Assembly: GCA_045110335.1 (NCBI GenBank)
Contig: JBGCGB010000002.1
Span: forward strand, 62,001-126,000
DNA length: 64,000 nt
Direction of reading: 5' to 3'
Source of the DNA: CALBPI01 sp045110335
GTDB lineage: Bacteria > Pseudomonadota > Gammaproteobacteria > Steroidobacterales > Woeseiaceae
Below are positions 51,854-59,362 of this stretch, piece by piece. A program made the translations under genes and the position numbers. How positions within the stretch are numbered: position 1 is the stretch's first letter; the number at the start of each line of letters is the position of its first letter. The notes below the pieces were generated by a model. That model had not been told where the DNA came from. It made no database searches and worked only from the letters and a program-made list of their open reading frames with translations.

Positions 51854-53079
51854 GGCGCAAACTCTTCCATGTCAGCATCAACGGCGTCGAGGATGGACTC
51901 GAGCACATTCGGGACCGCGCTAATCACACGGTTCCATGGCGCGATAAACGGTGTATCCATAGGATCATCACGAAATTTATCACCGGCAGCCACAATGTTG
52001 GCGGCGAACAACTCGACCGCAGCCTCTTCGGCATGGCGATTAAATTTGAGACCATTCATCGTGGCATCTGCCTCAAACAACTCTATGAAATCGAGTGCAA
52101 TCCGGTAGTAAGTTGCTTTCAACGAACGCACTTTTGCCGTGGAAAAAGTTTCGCCCTGAATCGCCAACTTGCGATACATCGCTTTCGCGATATCGATACT
52201 CATGCGTGACAGCCCACGCGTTTGATCATCAGGACTCAGTATCTGATGCTTGTGATCATAGACATCGGCAATATCAACCTGACAAATACGATTGCTTGAG
52301 TAGTTGCGATGCATTTCGCTGAGTACGCCAATCTCGAGCCCCCAGTCGGTCGGAATGCGGAGATCATGGATAACATCCGTGCGCATCGCGAACTCGCCGG
52401 CCAACGGGTAGCGGAAACTATGCAAGAAATCCAGATAGTCGTGACTATCGCAAACCAGCTTTAATGCCAGAATGAGTGGCGTGACCAATAAACGTGTCAC
52501 CCGACCGCCCAGCGTTTCGCCATTCGAACGGGCGTAGAAACCTTTAGCGAAGTTAAAGCTGAACGCGGGATTTGCCACGGGATAAAGCAATCGCGCCAGC
52601 ATGTCGCGCTTGTAGGTCTTGATGTCAGCATCATGCAGCGCAACGGTAGCGGCTCGGCCTGACGCAAGCATGTAGCCATAGCAGTACCATACGTTGCGGC
52701 CTTTGCCGGGTTCGGTGGGTGCGAGACCTTCCTGCTTGAGCTGATCATCAAGCGCACGAAGCCGCGGACCGTCATTCCATAGGACTCTATGATGCTGCGG
52801 TAGCCGATCAAAAAATGACAAAGCATGTTGGTATTGGGACTGCGTTGCCTGATCGAGACCGACGACGATTTGATTGAGGTAGGGCACACGGGTCAGCTCG
52901 CAAACGATATTTTCAAGCGCGGGCGTTTCAAGCTCCGAGTACAATGAAGGAATAACCAACCCCATTAAGCGATGACGCGAAAAGTCGATCAGTTCGCTTT
53001 CCAATGCCTCCACCGGCCGATTGGCCAGATTGTGCAAGGTCGCGATTTTTCCGTTTTGGTGAAAGTCTCCCAAGATCAA
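51850..53079 (-). CDS. gpgS: Glucosyl-3-phosphoglycerate synthase-like glycosyltransferase
   Basis: 409 aa GT-A-fold glycosyltransferase of the GpgS/mannosyl-3-phosphoglycerate synthase type. Seen: LVIPSLYSELETPALENI and PYLNQIVVGLDQATQ (nucleotide-sugar half), PGKGRNVWYCYGYMLASGRAATVALHDADI (donor-site lysine/DAD motif), and a C-terminal PTDWGLEIGVLSEMH acceptor region. It joins NDP-glucose to 3-phosphoglycerate, making glucosyl-3-phosphoglycerate, which the adjacent HAD phosphatase converts to glucosylglycerate, a compatible solute. Mannosyl- rather than glucosyl-transfer is an alternative; the downstream glucoside phosphorylase supports glucose. Confidence 0.87.
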   Translation of the reverse strand: MILGDFHQNGKIATLHNLANRPVEALESELIDFSRHRLMGLVIPSLYSELETPALENIVCELTRVPYLNQIVVGLDQATQSQYQHALSFFDRLPQHHRVLWNDGPRLRALDDQLKQEGLAPTEPGKGRNVWYCYGYMLASGRAATVALHDADIKTYKRDMLARLLYPVANPAFSFNFAKGFYARSNGETLGGRVTRLLVTPLILALKLVCDSHDYLDFLHSFRYPLAGEFAMRTDVIHDLRIPTDWGLEIGVLSEMHRNYSSNRICQVDIADVYDHKHQILSPDDQTRGLSRMSIDIAKAMYRKLAIQGETFSTAKVRSLKATYYRIALDFIELFEADATMNGLKFNRHAEEAAVELFAANIVAAGDKFRDDPMDTPFIAPWNRVISAVPNVLESILDAVDADMEEFAP

Positions 53080-53103
53080 ATCTCCACTGTAGTGACTGGC
53101 TAG

Positions 53104-53883
53104 CTACAAGCCGTGAGTTTCAAGAATTCCCAAGATAGCCTGATTCCAGCCCGCCGGACCAGCCAGCTTGGCATGATGAACCGTGCCGGCGGTAGTAATC
53201 GACATCGCATGCGCATGCTTGCCGGGCAGGACAACAGCAATATCCGTAGCGCCAAGCATACCGAGATCATTGGGACCATCGCCGAGCGACACCGACATGA
53301 ATGACTGCGAACTGTCATCGGCAGCGAAAGCAGAAAGTAACGCATTGACCGCATCTTCCTTTCCGACATCACCCATCAAGTGCAAGAACCGCCCGCCCCT
53401 GACACATCTGAGACCTCGCGTCGCCGCTGCGTCTACGAACTCACGTTCGCGCACCTCAGTGTCGCGCCAGCGGATCGGTTCCGACGCTGTCCGCTTGTCT
53501 GCTTGTTGCGCCTGGGCTGCCGTTAACCCGGTCTCACGGACAATACCCTCAACACCCAACTCAAAGAAAGCCTCGCATCGAAAATCGCCGAGTATTTTGA
53601 TGTCCGTGTAAGCGTTCTGGAGTGTTGCACGCGATACTGGCACTGATACCGGCAAGGCGTTTGCGAAATAACCATCGGGTACCGATATCACAGCGCCGTT
53701 TTCGGCAACGATCGGATCATTGAGTTCAAGCGCAGATCGATAGCTTTCCATCTCGACCGCCGTCTTGCTACTGACAAGTACGACGGGGATCGCGCTTCTG
53801 GAGAGCGCAGCCAAGGCCTCGGCAGCGGGCGACCAATTATAGGTGTGATGATCCAACAGCGTGCCATCAAGATCCGTGAACAC
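53104..53883 (-). CDS. gpgP: HAD phosphatase, glucosyl/mannosyl-3-phosphoglycerate phosphatase family
   Basis: 259 aa. HAD motif I FTDLDGTLLDHHTYNW (nucleophile Asp) begins at the second residue, motif II in VVLVSSKTAVEM, then IVAENGAVI and the late LGDGPNDLGMLGATDIAVVL (motif IV), all typical of mannosyl-3-phosphoglycerate phosphatase-type enzymes. The only standard in-frame start is GTG 53883, which leaves almost no residue before motif I; the open frame runs back to a TAG through ten sense codons, so a rare ATT start could restore the missing first strand. First gene of the glucosylglycerate cluster, 24 bases before gpgS. Confidence 0.87.
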   Translation of the reverse strand: MFTDLDGTLLDHHTYNWSPAAEALAALSRSAIPVVLVSSKTAVEMESYRSALELNDPIVAENGAVISVPDGYFANALPVSVPVSRATLQNAYTDIKILGDFRCEAFFELGVEGIVRETGLTAAQAQQADKRTASEPIRWRDTEVREREFVDAAATRGLRCVRGGRFLHLMGDVGKEDAVNALLSAFAADDSSQSFMSVSLGDGPNDLGMLGATDIAVVLPGKHAHAMSITTAGTVHHAKLAGPAGWNQAILGILETHGL

Positions 53884-54001
53884 AACGAGCTTTTTGTTGG
53901 TTTTGAAACTAATCTAACTGGCCCGAATCAACCTTTGTTTATCATGCCCGAAGCTAACCATTCAGGCAAAAATCACGCTACCTGATGAATAGTTCGATCG
54001 A

Positions 54002-55363
54002 CTAGCTACCGGCGATCGTCATCGAATCAATCAAGACACTGCCACATTGAAGCGCTCCACGCGCATCGACATCGTCGCCAATCGCCTGAATGCCGAGAAA
54101 CATCTCTCTCAGATTTCCGGCAATCGTAATCTCACTGACCGGATAGGCGATCTCGCCGTTCTCCACCCAGAACCCGGCAGCACCGCGACTGTAATCGCCG
54201 GTCACCATATTAACGCCCTGCCCCATCATCTCGGTGACCAACAACCCTTCTTGCATTTCGCTAGCAAGCGACAACATATCGCCGCCGGTAGACGCAACCA
54301 ATGCGTTGTGCACACCACCAGCATTGCCCGTCGTTTCCAAGCCGAGCCTGCGCGCCGAATAGCTTGAGAGTATAAGACTCTGCAGCACGCCCGCCTTCAC
54401 GATATCTCGCTCTTCAGTTGCGACGCCCTCAACATCGAATGCCGAGCTGGCTGGCGCGCCTTTGATAAAAGGCGCCTCACGAAGTGATACGAAATCAGGA
54501 AACAGTGTTTCGCCAACGGCATCCAGCAAGAAACTTGCTTTGCGATACTGGGAACCACCACTGATCGCGCCCAGCAAATGACCAAAAATCCCCCGCGCAA
54601 CGTCAGCGCGGAACAGCACCGGTGCGGATTGCGTCTTGATTTTTTTAGGCGACATTCTCGCCAGAACAGATTGTGCAGCACGCCGACCCACTTCGCTCGC
54701 ATCCATCAACAGATCGGGATTGCGATTGCTCGTGTATTCGTAGTCTCGCTCCATGTTGTCGCCGCTCCCGGCGATCACGGCACAACTGATACTGTGTCGT
54801 GATTTCTGCTGACCCGCTTTGAAACCGTGACTATTGCCGTAGATGCCAAAACTGCGATTGGTATTGACGGCGGCCCCTTCGGAATTGGAAATCTGTTTAT
54901 CCGCATCCAATGCCGCCGCTTCCGTTGCAAGCGCCAGTTCCCGCATCTCGTCAACATTGATCGACCATGCATGATCGAGATTCAGGTCGGGAAAATCCGT
55001 GGCCATACGATCTGCATCAGCCAGACCTGAAGCAGGATCCGCGCCGGTCTGTGTCGCGATGTAGAGTGCCTTTTCAATCGCATCGTCAATGGCTTGCTTG
55101 GAAAAATCGGATGTACTAACCGAACCCTTGCATTGATCACGATAGACAGTGACGTACATGTCGCGGTCATTTTGATATTCGATCGTTTCGATATCCCGCA
55201 TGCGCGCTGAAACGCTGACGCCGACATCCTGCCCGACGCTCGCTTCCGCCTGATCGGCACCGGCTGCTGCGGTCCGCTCCAACACATAGTCGATAATGTC
55301 TGAAAATTCCTGCGCCAATGTATCGGGCAGCGCTATCCCTTGTGCTTGTTTTGAAGATTCCAT
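54002..55363 (-). CDS. pmbA: Metalloprotease PmbA (TldE)
   Basis: 453 aa from ATG 55363 (ten more in-frame codons upstream are unlikely to be used). TldD/TldE forms a heterodimer that degrades unfolded peptides and matures ribosomally made peptides such as microcin B17; PmbA is the non-catalytic partner lacking the HExxxH site. Recognised by the SVSARMRDIETIEYQNDRDMYVTVY N-terminal beta region and GVNMVTGDYSRGAAGFWVENGEIAYPVSEITIAGNL at the C-terminus. Divergent from the darP homolog, as in E. coli. TldD itself is about 5 kb downstream of it on the map. Confidence 0.95.
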   Translation of the reverse strand: MESSKQAQGIALPDTLAQEFSDIIDYVLERTAAAGADQAEASVGQDVGVSVSARMRDIETIEYQNDRDMYVTVYRDQCKGSVSTSDFSKQAIDDAIEKALYIATQTGADPASGLADADRMATDFPDLNLDHAWSINVDEMRELALATEAAALDADKQISNSEGAAVNTNRSFGIYGNSHGFKAGQQKSRHSISCAVIAGSGDNMERDYEYTSNRNPDLLMDASEVGRRAAQSVLARMSPKKIKTQSAPVLFRADVARGIFGHLLGAISGGSQYRKASFLLDAVGETLFPDFVSLREAPFIKGAPASSAFDVEGVATEERDIVKAGVLQSLILSSYSARRLGLETTGNAGGVHNALVASTGGDMLSLASEMQEGLLVTEMMGQGVNMVTGDYSRGAAGFWVENGEIAYPVSEITIAGNLREMFLGIQAIGDDVDARGALQCGSVLIDSMTIAGS

Positions 55364-55462
55364 GCCATGGATATTACACCGCTCAGGAGGCACGCGTGTA
55401 AGTCACTTGCATGGTATCCTTCGCAGCCATATTGAGATTCGAACATCTCGACAACATCCTCA

Positions 55463-55975
55463 ATGATAGGCGTGGCCATGGCCTCCGAAAGACCCAGCAA
55501 ATCCGCCAAGAAACGCGAAGCGCATGCGATCCGTGCGCTGGCCGATGAACTCGTCGCGCTCAAGCCGCAAAATTTGGCGAAGGTGATCGATGATCCCGAT
55601 ATTCTCGCCGCCGTCAAAGACGCGCAAGAAATGGGCAGCCATGGTGCAATGCGACGCCAGAAACAATACATCGCACGTCGTATGCGCGAGCATGACCTCG
55701 ATGCGATCAAGGCGGCTATGGCGCAGCTTGCCGGTGATCCAATGCGCGAGAAAAAACAGTTCAAAACTGCCGAATCGCTACGCGATGCCCTATTAAAAGC
55801 GGAGCCTGATGACATTGGAACGTTATTGGCTGCGCAATCACTCGCACCGGATGCCGCGGTTATTGATCCGATCAAAGCTTTCCACTCAGCGAACTCGGAC
55901 AAAGATCGAAAATCCGCATCCAGGAAAATTTTTCGTGCCGTACATGCGGCACTTGGCGACCTTCCGGTAGACTAA
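55463..55975 (+). CDS. darP: DarP/YjgA-family ribosome-associated protein
   Basis: 170 aa (a start at the internal ATG 55478 is also possible). DUF615/YjgA family: basic N-terminus, KPQNLAKVIDDPDILAAVKDAQ and the characteristic RRQKQYIARRMREHDLDAIKAAM. The protein associates with 50S precursors and is implicated in dual-subunit assembly (DarP). It is longer at the C-terminus than E. coli's, with an extra helical segment (SRKIFRAVHAALGD). The pmbA/yjgA divergent pair is conserved. Confidence 0.92.
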   Translation: MIGVAMASERPSKSAKKREAHAIRALADELVALKPQNLAKVIDDPDILAAVKDAQEMGSHGAMRRQKQYIARRMREHDLDAIKAAMAQLAGDPMREKKQFKTAESLRDALLKAEPDDIGTLLAAQSLAPDAAVIDPIKAFHSANSDKDRKSASRKIFRAVHAALGDLPVD

Positions 55976-55979
55976 CATT

Positions 55980-56471
55980 ATGAATACTCAAGTCGGCATC
56001 ATCATGGGGTCGCAAAGCGACTGGAGCACAATGGTTTCAGCAAGCGAGGCCTTGTATTCACTCGGCGTCGCCCATGAAGTCAATATCGTTTCAGCGCACA
56101 GGACACCAGACCTTCTTTTCGAGTATTGCGAGCAGGCTGCCGGGCGCGGCATCAAAGTCATCATCGCCGGTGCTGGAGGTGCAGCGCACCTGCCGGGTAT
56201 GGCTGCCGCCAAGACGACACTGCCCGTGCTGGGTGTGCCCGTCCAATCGAAAGCACTGAATGGCATGGACTCGTTGCTTTCAATCGTTCAAATGCCAGCC
56301 GGGATTCCGGTAGCCACTTTGGCCATTGGCGTGCCGGGCGCGACCAATGCCGGCTTGCTGGCCGCGGCAATTCTTGGTGTTCATGATCCGGAGGTGCGCG
56401 AGGCTCTGGAAGCATTTCGTGCCGCACAGACAGAACGCGTGTTGGCCAACCGCGACCCGAGAGATGGCTAG
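55980..56471 (+). CDS. purE: N5-carboxyaminoimidazole ribonucleotide mutase PurE
   Basis: 163 aa class I PurE. Moves the carboxylate from N5-CAIR to C4, giving CAIR. Hallmarks: IIMGSQSDWSTM (N-terminal phosphate/substrate loop), VSAHRTPDLLFEY (catalytic His region), AGAGGAAHLPGM and ALNGMDSLLSIVQMP. Begins five bases after darP and is followed by purK with three bases between, a standard purEK pair. Confidence 0.97.
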   Translation: MNTQVGIIMGSQSDWSTMVSASEALYSLGVAHEVNIVSAHRTPDLLFEYCEQAAGRGIKVIIAGAGGAAHLPGMAAAKTTLPVLGVPVQSKALNGMDSLLSIVQMPAGIPVATLAIGVPGATNAGLLAAAILGVHDPEVREALEAFRAAQTERVLANRDPRDG

Positions 56472-56474
56472 CTG

Positions 56475-57584
56475 ATGCGTGTTGGTATCATTGGCGGTGG
56501 CCAACTGGGCCGAATGCTCGCATTATCCGGCATTCCGTTAGGCCTGCAGTTCAGTTTCCTGGATCCGGGCGACAACCCCTGCGCTGGCGCTTTGGGTGAT
56601 GTCGTCAAAGCTCCGTTTGACGACGCCGAAGCGATCATTGCGTTTTCCAAACAATGTGATGTTTTGACCTTTGAATTTGAGAATATTCCCGCCGAGCTTC
56701 TCAGCGATCAAAACGTCATAGACATCCAACCAGGCGCTAATGCGCTGTACGCTGCGCAAGAACGATCCCGTGAAAAAAGTCTATTCGAACACTGCGATAT
56801 TCCGGTCGCACCGTGGCGCGCGATTGATGACCAAACCGAACTCGACCAAGCCATAGCGGAACTAGGTTTGCCGTTGATCGCCAAGACACGCTCGCTGGGT
56901 TATGACGGCAAAGGTCAGTCGCGAATCAAAACGGCATCGGATGCCAATGACCTGTTTGCCGAAATGGGAAGCGTTGGACTTATTGTCGAACGACTCGTCG
57001 ATTTTGATAAAGAAGTCTCGATCATTGGCACGCGCGACGCAGCCGGCCATTTTGCGCTTTACCCGATCACCGAGAATCGACATCACGACGGCATTTTGAT
57101 CCGTAGCGAAACCGCAACGCAAGATAAACACCTTAGCCGTCAGGCCATCCGTCACTTCAAGGCACTGACCGATCATCTGGGTTACGTCGGTACGCTGGCT
57201 ATCGAATTTTTCGTCAAAGACCAACTATTGCTTGGCAATGAATATGCGCCCCGAGTGCACAACTCGGGTCATTGGACACAAAATGGCGCACCCTATTCCC
57301 AGTTCGAGAATCATGTTCGTGCCATTACCGGTTTACCGCTTGGTCCGACCGATCTGTGTCGCCCATCAGGCATGCTCAACCTCATCGGACAGATGCCGGA
57401 AGCGGCTGATGTCATCGTGCCCAACAGCTTTTTCCACCATTACGCCAAGGACGTCCGACCCGGGCGGAAGGTCGGGCACATTAACGTGATCCGCAATGAC
57501 CAGACTGAGGTTGGCACCGCATTGGATGAGTTATCTGCTTCACTGGGCATTTCTGCGGGATTCAAGAGCGATTCTATCGCCTGA
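56475..57584 (+). CDS. purK: N5-carboxyaminoimidazole ribonucleotide synthase PurK
   Basis: 369 aa ATP-grasp ligase. Makes N5-CAIR from AIR, ATP and bicarbonate. Seen: GIIGGGQLGRMLALSGIPLG at the N-terminus, LTFEFENIPAELL, IAKTRSLGYDGKGQSRI (ATP-grasp loop), NEYAPRVHNSGHWTQNG and SQFENHVRAITGLPLG. Length is normal (about 355-380). Forms the purEK unit with the previous gene and shares the pathway with purC located earlier in the window. Confidence 0.97.
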   Translation: MRVGIIGGGQLGRMLALSGIPLGLQFSFLDPGDNPCAGALGDVVKAPFDDAEAIIAFSKQCDVLTFEFENIPAELLSDQNVIDIQPGANALYAAQERSREKSLFEHCDIPVAPWRAIDDQTELDQAIAELGLPLIAKTRSLGYDGKGQSRIKTASDANDLFAEMGSVGLIVERLVDFDKEVSIIGTRDAAGHFALYPITENRHHDGILIRSETATQDKHLSRQAIRHFKALTDHLGYVGTLAIEFFVKDQLLLGNEYAPRVHNSGHWTQNGAPYSQFENHVRAITGLPLGPTDLCRPSGMLNLIGQMPEAADVIVPNSFFHHYAKDVRPGRKVGHINVIRNDQTEVGTALDELSASLGISAGFKSDSIA

Positions 57585-57602
57585 TTTCGGTATACTGCCG
57601 CG

Positions 57603-58781
57603 ATGTCCTATGAAGAGCACTTCAATTTGACGGAGCAGCCGTTCAGGCTGACACCAGACCCCGATTTCGTATACTGGAGCGAGCAGCACCAGCGTGCCAA
57701 ATCACACCTGGATTCAACCATTTGGCTCGCCGACGGTTTTGTCATTTTGACCGGCGAAGTCGGCAGCGGCAAAACCACGCTATTGCAGTCGTTTCTTCAG
57801 GATCTCGACGACAATGTCGAGTATGCCGTCATTTCCCAGACCCAGCTGTCTCCGGAAGAATTCCTGCAAGCCGTCCTGGTTGAATTTGGTTTCAAACCGT
57901 TTGGTAAGGGAAAAGCAGAATTGCTGGATATGCTCAACACGTTCCTACTCGAACAATATAGCGAGGGACGGCGTGTTCTGTTGATTATCGACGAGGCACA
58001 AAATTTGTCGCGTCGTGTGTTGGAGGAAATCCGGCTACTAAGCGGCCTCGAAACCCACAAAGAGAAGATTCTCCGAATCATCATCTCGGGTCAGCCAGAG
58101 CTCCGTGACAAAATCAATCGTGATGATCTTCGGCAACTAACGCAGCGAGTTCGTCTTCGCTATCATCTCGAACCATTGAGCGAGGAAGACCAGGCTGCCT
58201 ATATCCGGCATCGCCTCTCCGTCGCGGGTGCGGAAGATCGCGAGCTGTTCGACGAAGACTGTTTTCCCATCATATTTGAGTATACCGGTGGCGTTCCCCG
58301 ACTGACCAACACGCTATGCGACACAGCTTTATTATGCGCTTTTGCTGACGAGCGGCAAAACGTCGACGCCGAGTTACTGAGAGCCGCTATCGAAGAACTG
58401 GGCTGGCAAAAGAAGACAGGGCCGCAAGCCGCCTCCGATGAGACCTCGGATCAGCCGGGTATTTTCGCTCAGCTGGAATTACGCGAGAAAGACAAGAAAG
58501 TTAAAGACTTCGAACTCTCGCAAGGTCGCATTGTGATCGGCAGAACAGACGATAACGACATTATTATTGACTCAAAATTCGTGAGTCGGCATCACGCCCA
58601 GATCACGACAACACGAGAAACGTCAGTGATTGAAGACCTAAACAGCACGAACGGCATGTTCGTTGGCGCCAAGCGGGTCAAGAAACGAAGACTCTGCGAT
58701 GGCGACGCCATTGCGCTCGGCAGTCACACGCTAGTCTACAAAGAGTTTCGTGACACGGAAGCCGATCTGCTGGAAGAATAA
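57603..58781 (+). CDS. ExeA-type AAA ATPase fused to an FHA domain
   Basis: 392 aa. Residues 1-270: ExeA/GspA/TnsC-like AAA_22 ATPase, starting with the typical FNLTEQPFRLTPDPDFVYWS, Walker A GEVGSGKTTLL (about 50-60), Walker B VLLIIDEAQNLS (about 123-135) and the SGQPELRDKI / TQRVRLRYHLEPL sensor region. Residues about 305-385: forkhead-associated domain, with IGRTDDNDIIIDSKFVSRHH and DLNSTNGMFVGAKRV, containing the phosphothreonine-binding Arg, Ser and Asn positions. The combination suggests an assembly ATPase regulated by Thr phosphorylation. No type II secretion or kinase gene is adjacent. Eighteen bases after purK. Confidence 0.92.
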   Translation: MSYEEHFNLTEQPFRLTPDPDFVYWSEQHQRAKSHLDSTIWLADGFVILTGEVGSGKTTLLQSFLQDLDDNVEYAVISQTQLSPEEFLQAVLVEFGFKPFGKGKAELLDMLNTFLLEQYSEGRRVLLIIDEAQNLSRRVLEEIRLLSGLETHKEKILRIIISGQPELRDKINRDDLRQLTQRVRLRYHLEPLSEEDQAAYIRHRLSVAGAEDRELFDEDCFPIIFEYTGGVPRLTNTLCDTALLCAFADERQNVDAELLRAAIEELGWQKKTGPQAASDETSDQPGIFAQLELREKDKKVKDFELSQGRIVIGRTDDNDIIIDSKFVSRHHAQITTTRETSVIEDLNSTNGMFVGAKRVKKRRLCDGDAIALGSHTLVYKEFRDTEADLLEE

Positions 58782-58793
58782 CTTAGGCGGCGC

Positions 58794-59009
58794 TTATTGG
58801 AGCGTGTCGTCCAGATGGGACTGCCGCGTTCGGTAGTCTCGCCGGCGCAGCCAAAGCACCAGCCCATAGATCAAACAGGCAATGCCCAACATCAGCAAGA
58901 TGGTTGGCCACACCCAATAATCTAGATAGAGAGACAACGCCAATAAGGCTAGTCCCACGATCAAATAGACGTAGGGTACGGCCTCATAGACTGGCTTCGA
59001 CACCCACAT
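58794..59009 (-). CDS. Small two-TM membrane protein
   Basis: 71 aa. Two hydrophobic segments, about residues 12-30 (VYLIVGLALLALSLYLDYW) and 32-51 (VWPTILLMLGIACLIYGLVL), followed by a charged tail (WLRRRDYRTRQSHLDD). A ribosome-binding site (AAGGT with GGAG-like context) precedes the ATG. Family not recognised; convergent with the ATPase gene and tail-to-tail within 13 bases. Probably an inner-membrane hairpin protein. Confidence 0.75.
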   Translation of the reverse strand: MWVSKPVYEAVPYVYLIVGLALLALSLYLDYWVWPTILLMLGIACLIYGLVLWLRRRDYRTRQSHLDDTLQ

Positions 59010-59087
59010 AACCTTCTCCCCAAGGCACTCCTATGCTATGAGCATACCGGTGCTTAAGCCCCGCGGAAAGCGTTTGTGCAATTCCTG

Positions 59088-59258
59088 CTAGTCTTTTTTC
59101 ACACCGAGCATGCGCAACAATCGCGTACCCAGCGGTTCCTGAAAGCCTTCAACGCCGTAATCCACACTGGGCTTGACGCCATTCTCTCTCAAGCTGCGAG
59201 CGAACTCCTGCGCCGCTGGATCCAAATCCGATTCGGTCATTGTGTTGTCAAATTGCAT
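59088..59258 (-). CDS. Small protein of unknown function upstream (5') on the tldD transcript side
   Basis: 56 aa from ATG 59258, which has an AGGGGAT ribosome-binding site nine bases upstream; a longer in-frame start at 59330 has no such site. Soluble-looking, with helical DPAAQEFARSLREN, a short DYGVEGF segment and a basic end (LGTRLLRMLGVKKD). It follows tldD (stop at 59363) in the same direction. I do not recognise it; the strong ribosome-binding site and amphipathic pattern make it credible as a real gene. Confidence 0.6.
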   Translation of the reverse strand: MQFDNTMTESDLDPAAQEFARSLRENGVKPSVDYGVEGFQEPLGTRLLRMLGVKKD

Positions 59259-59362
59259 GGGTCGATCCCCTGATAAATATTGGAATCGAGTATGCCGACT
59301 GAAAATTTCGAACGCAGTGATAACGGTCACAACCGCAGCATTCAGTCGTTAGACATAACGCA

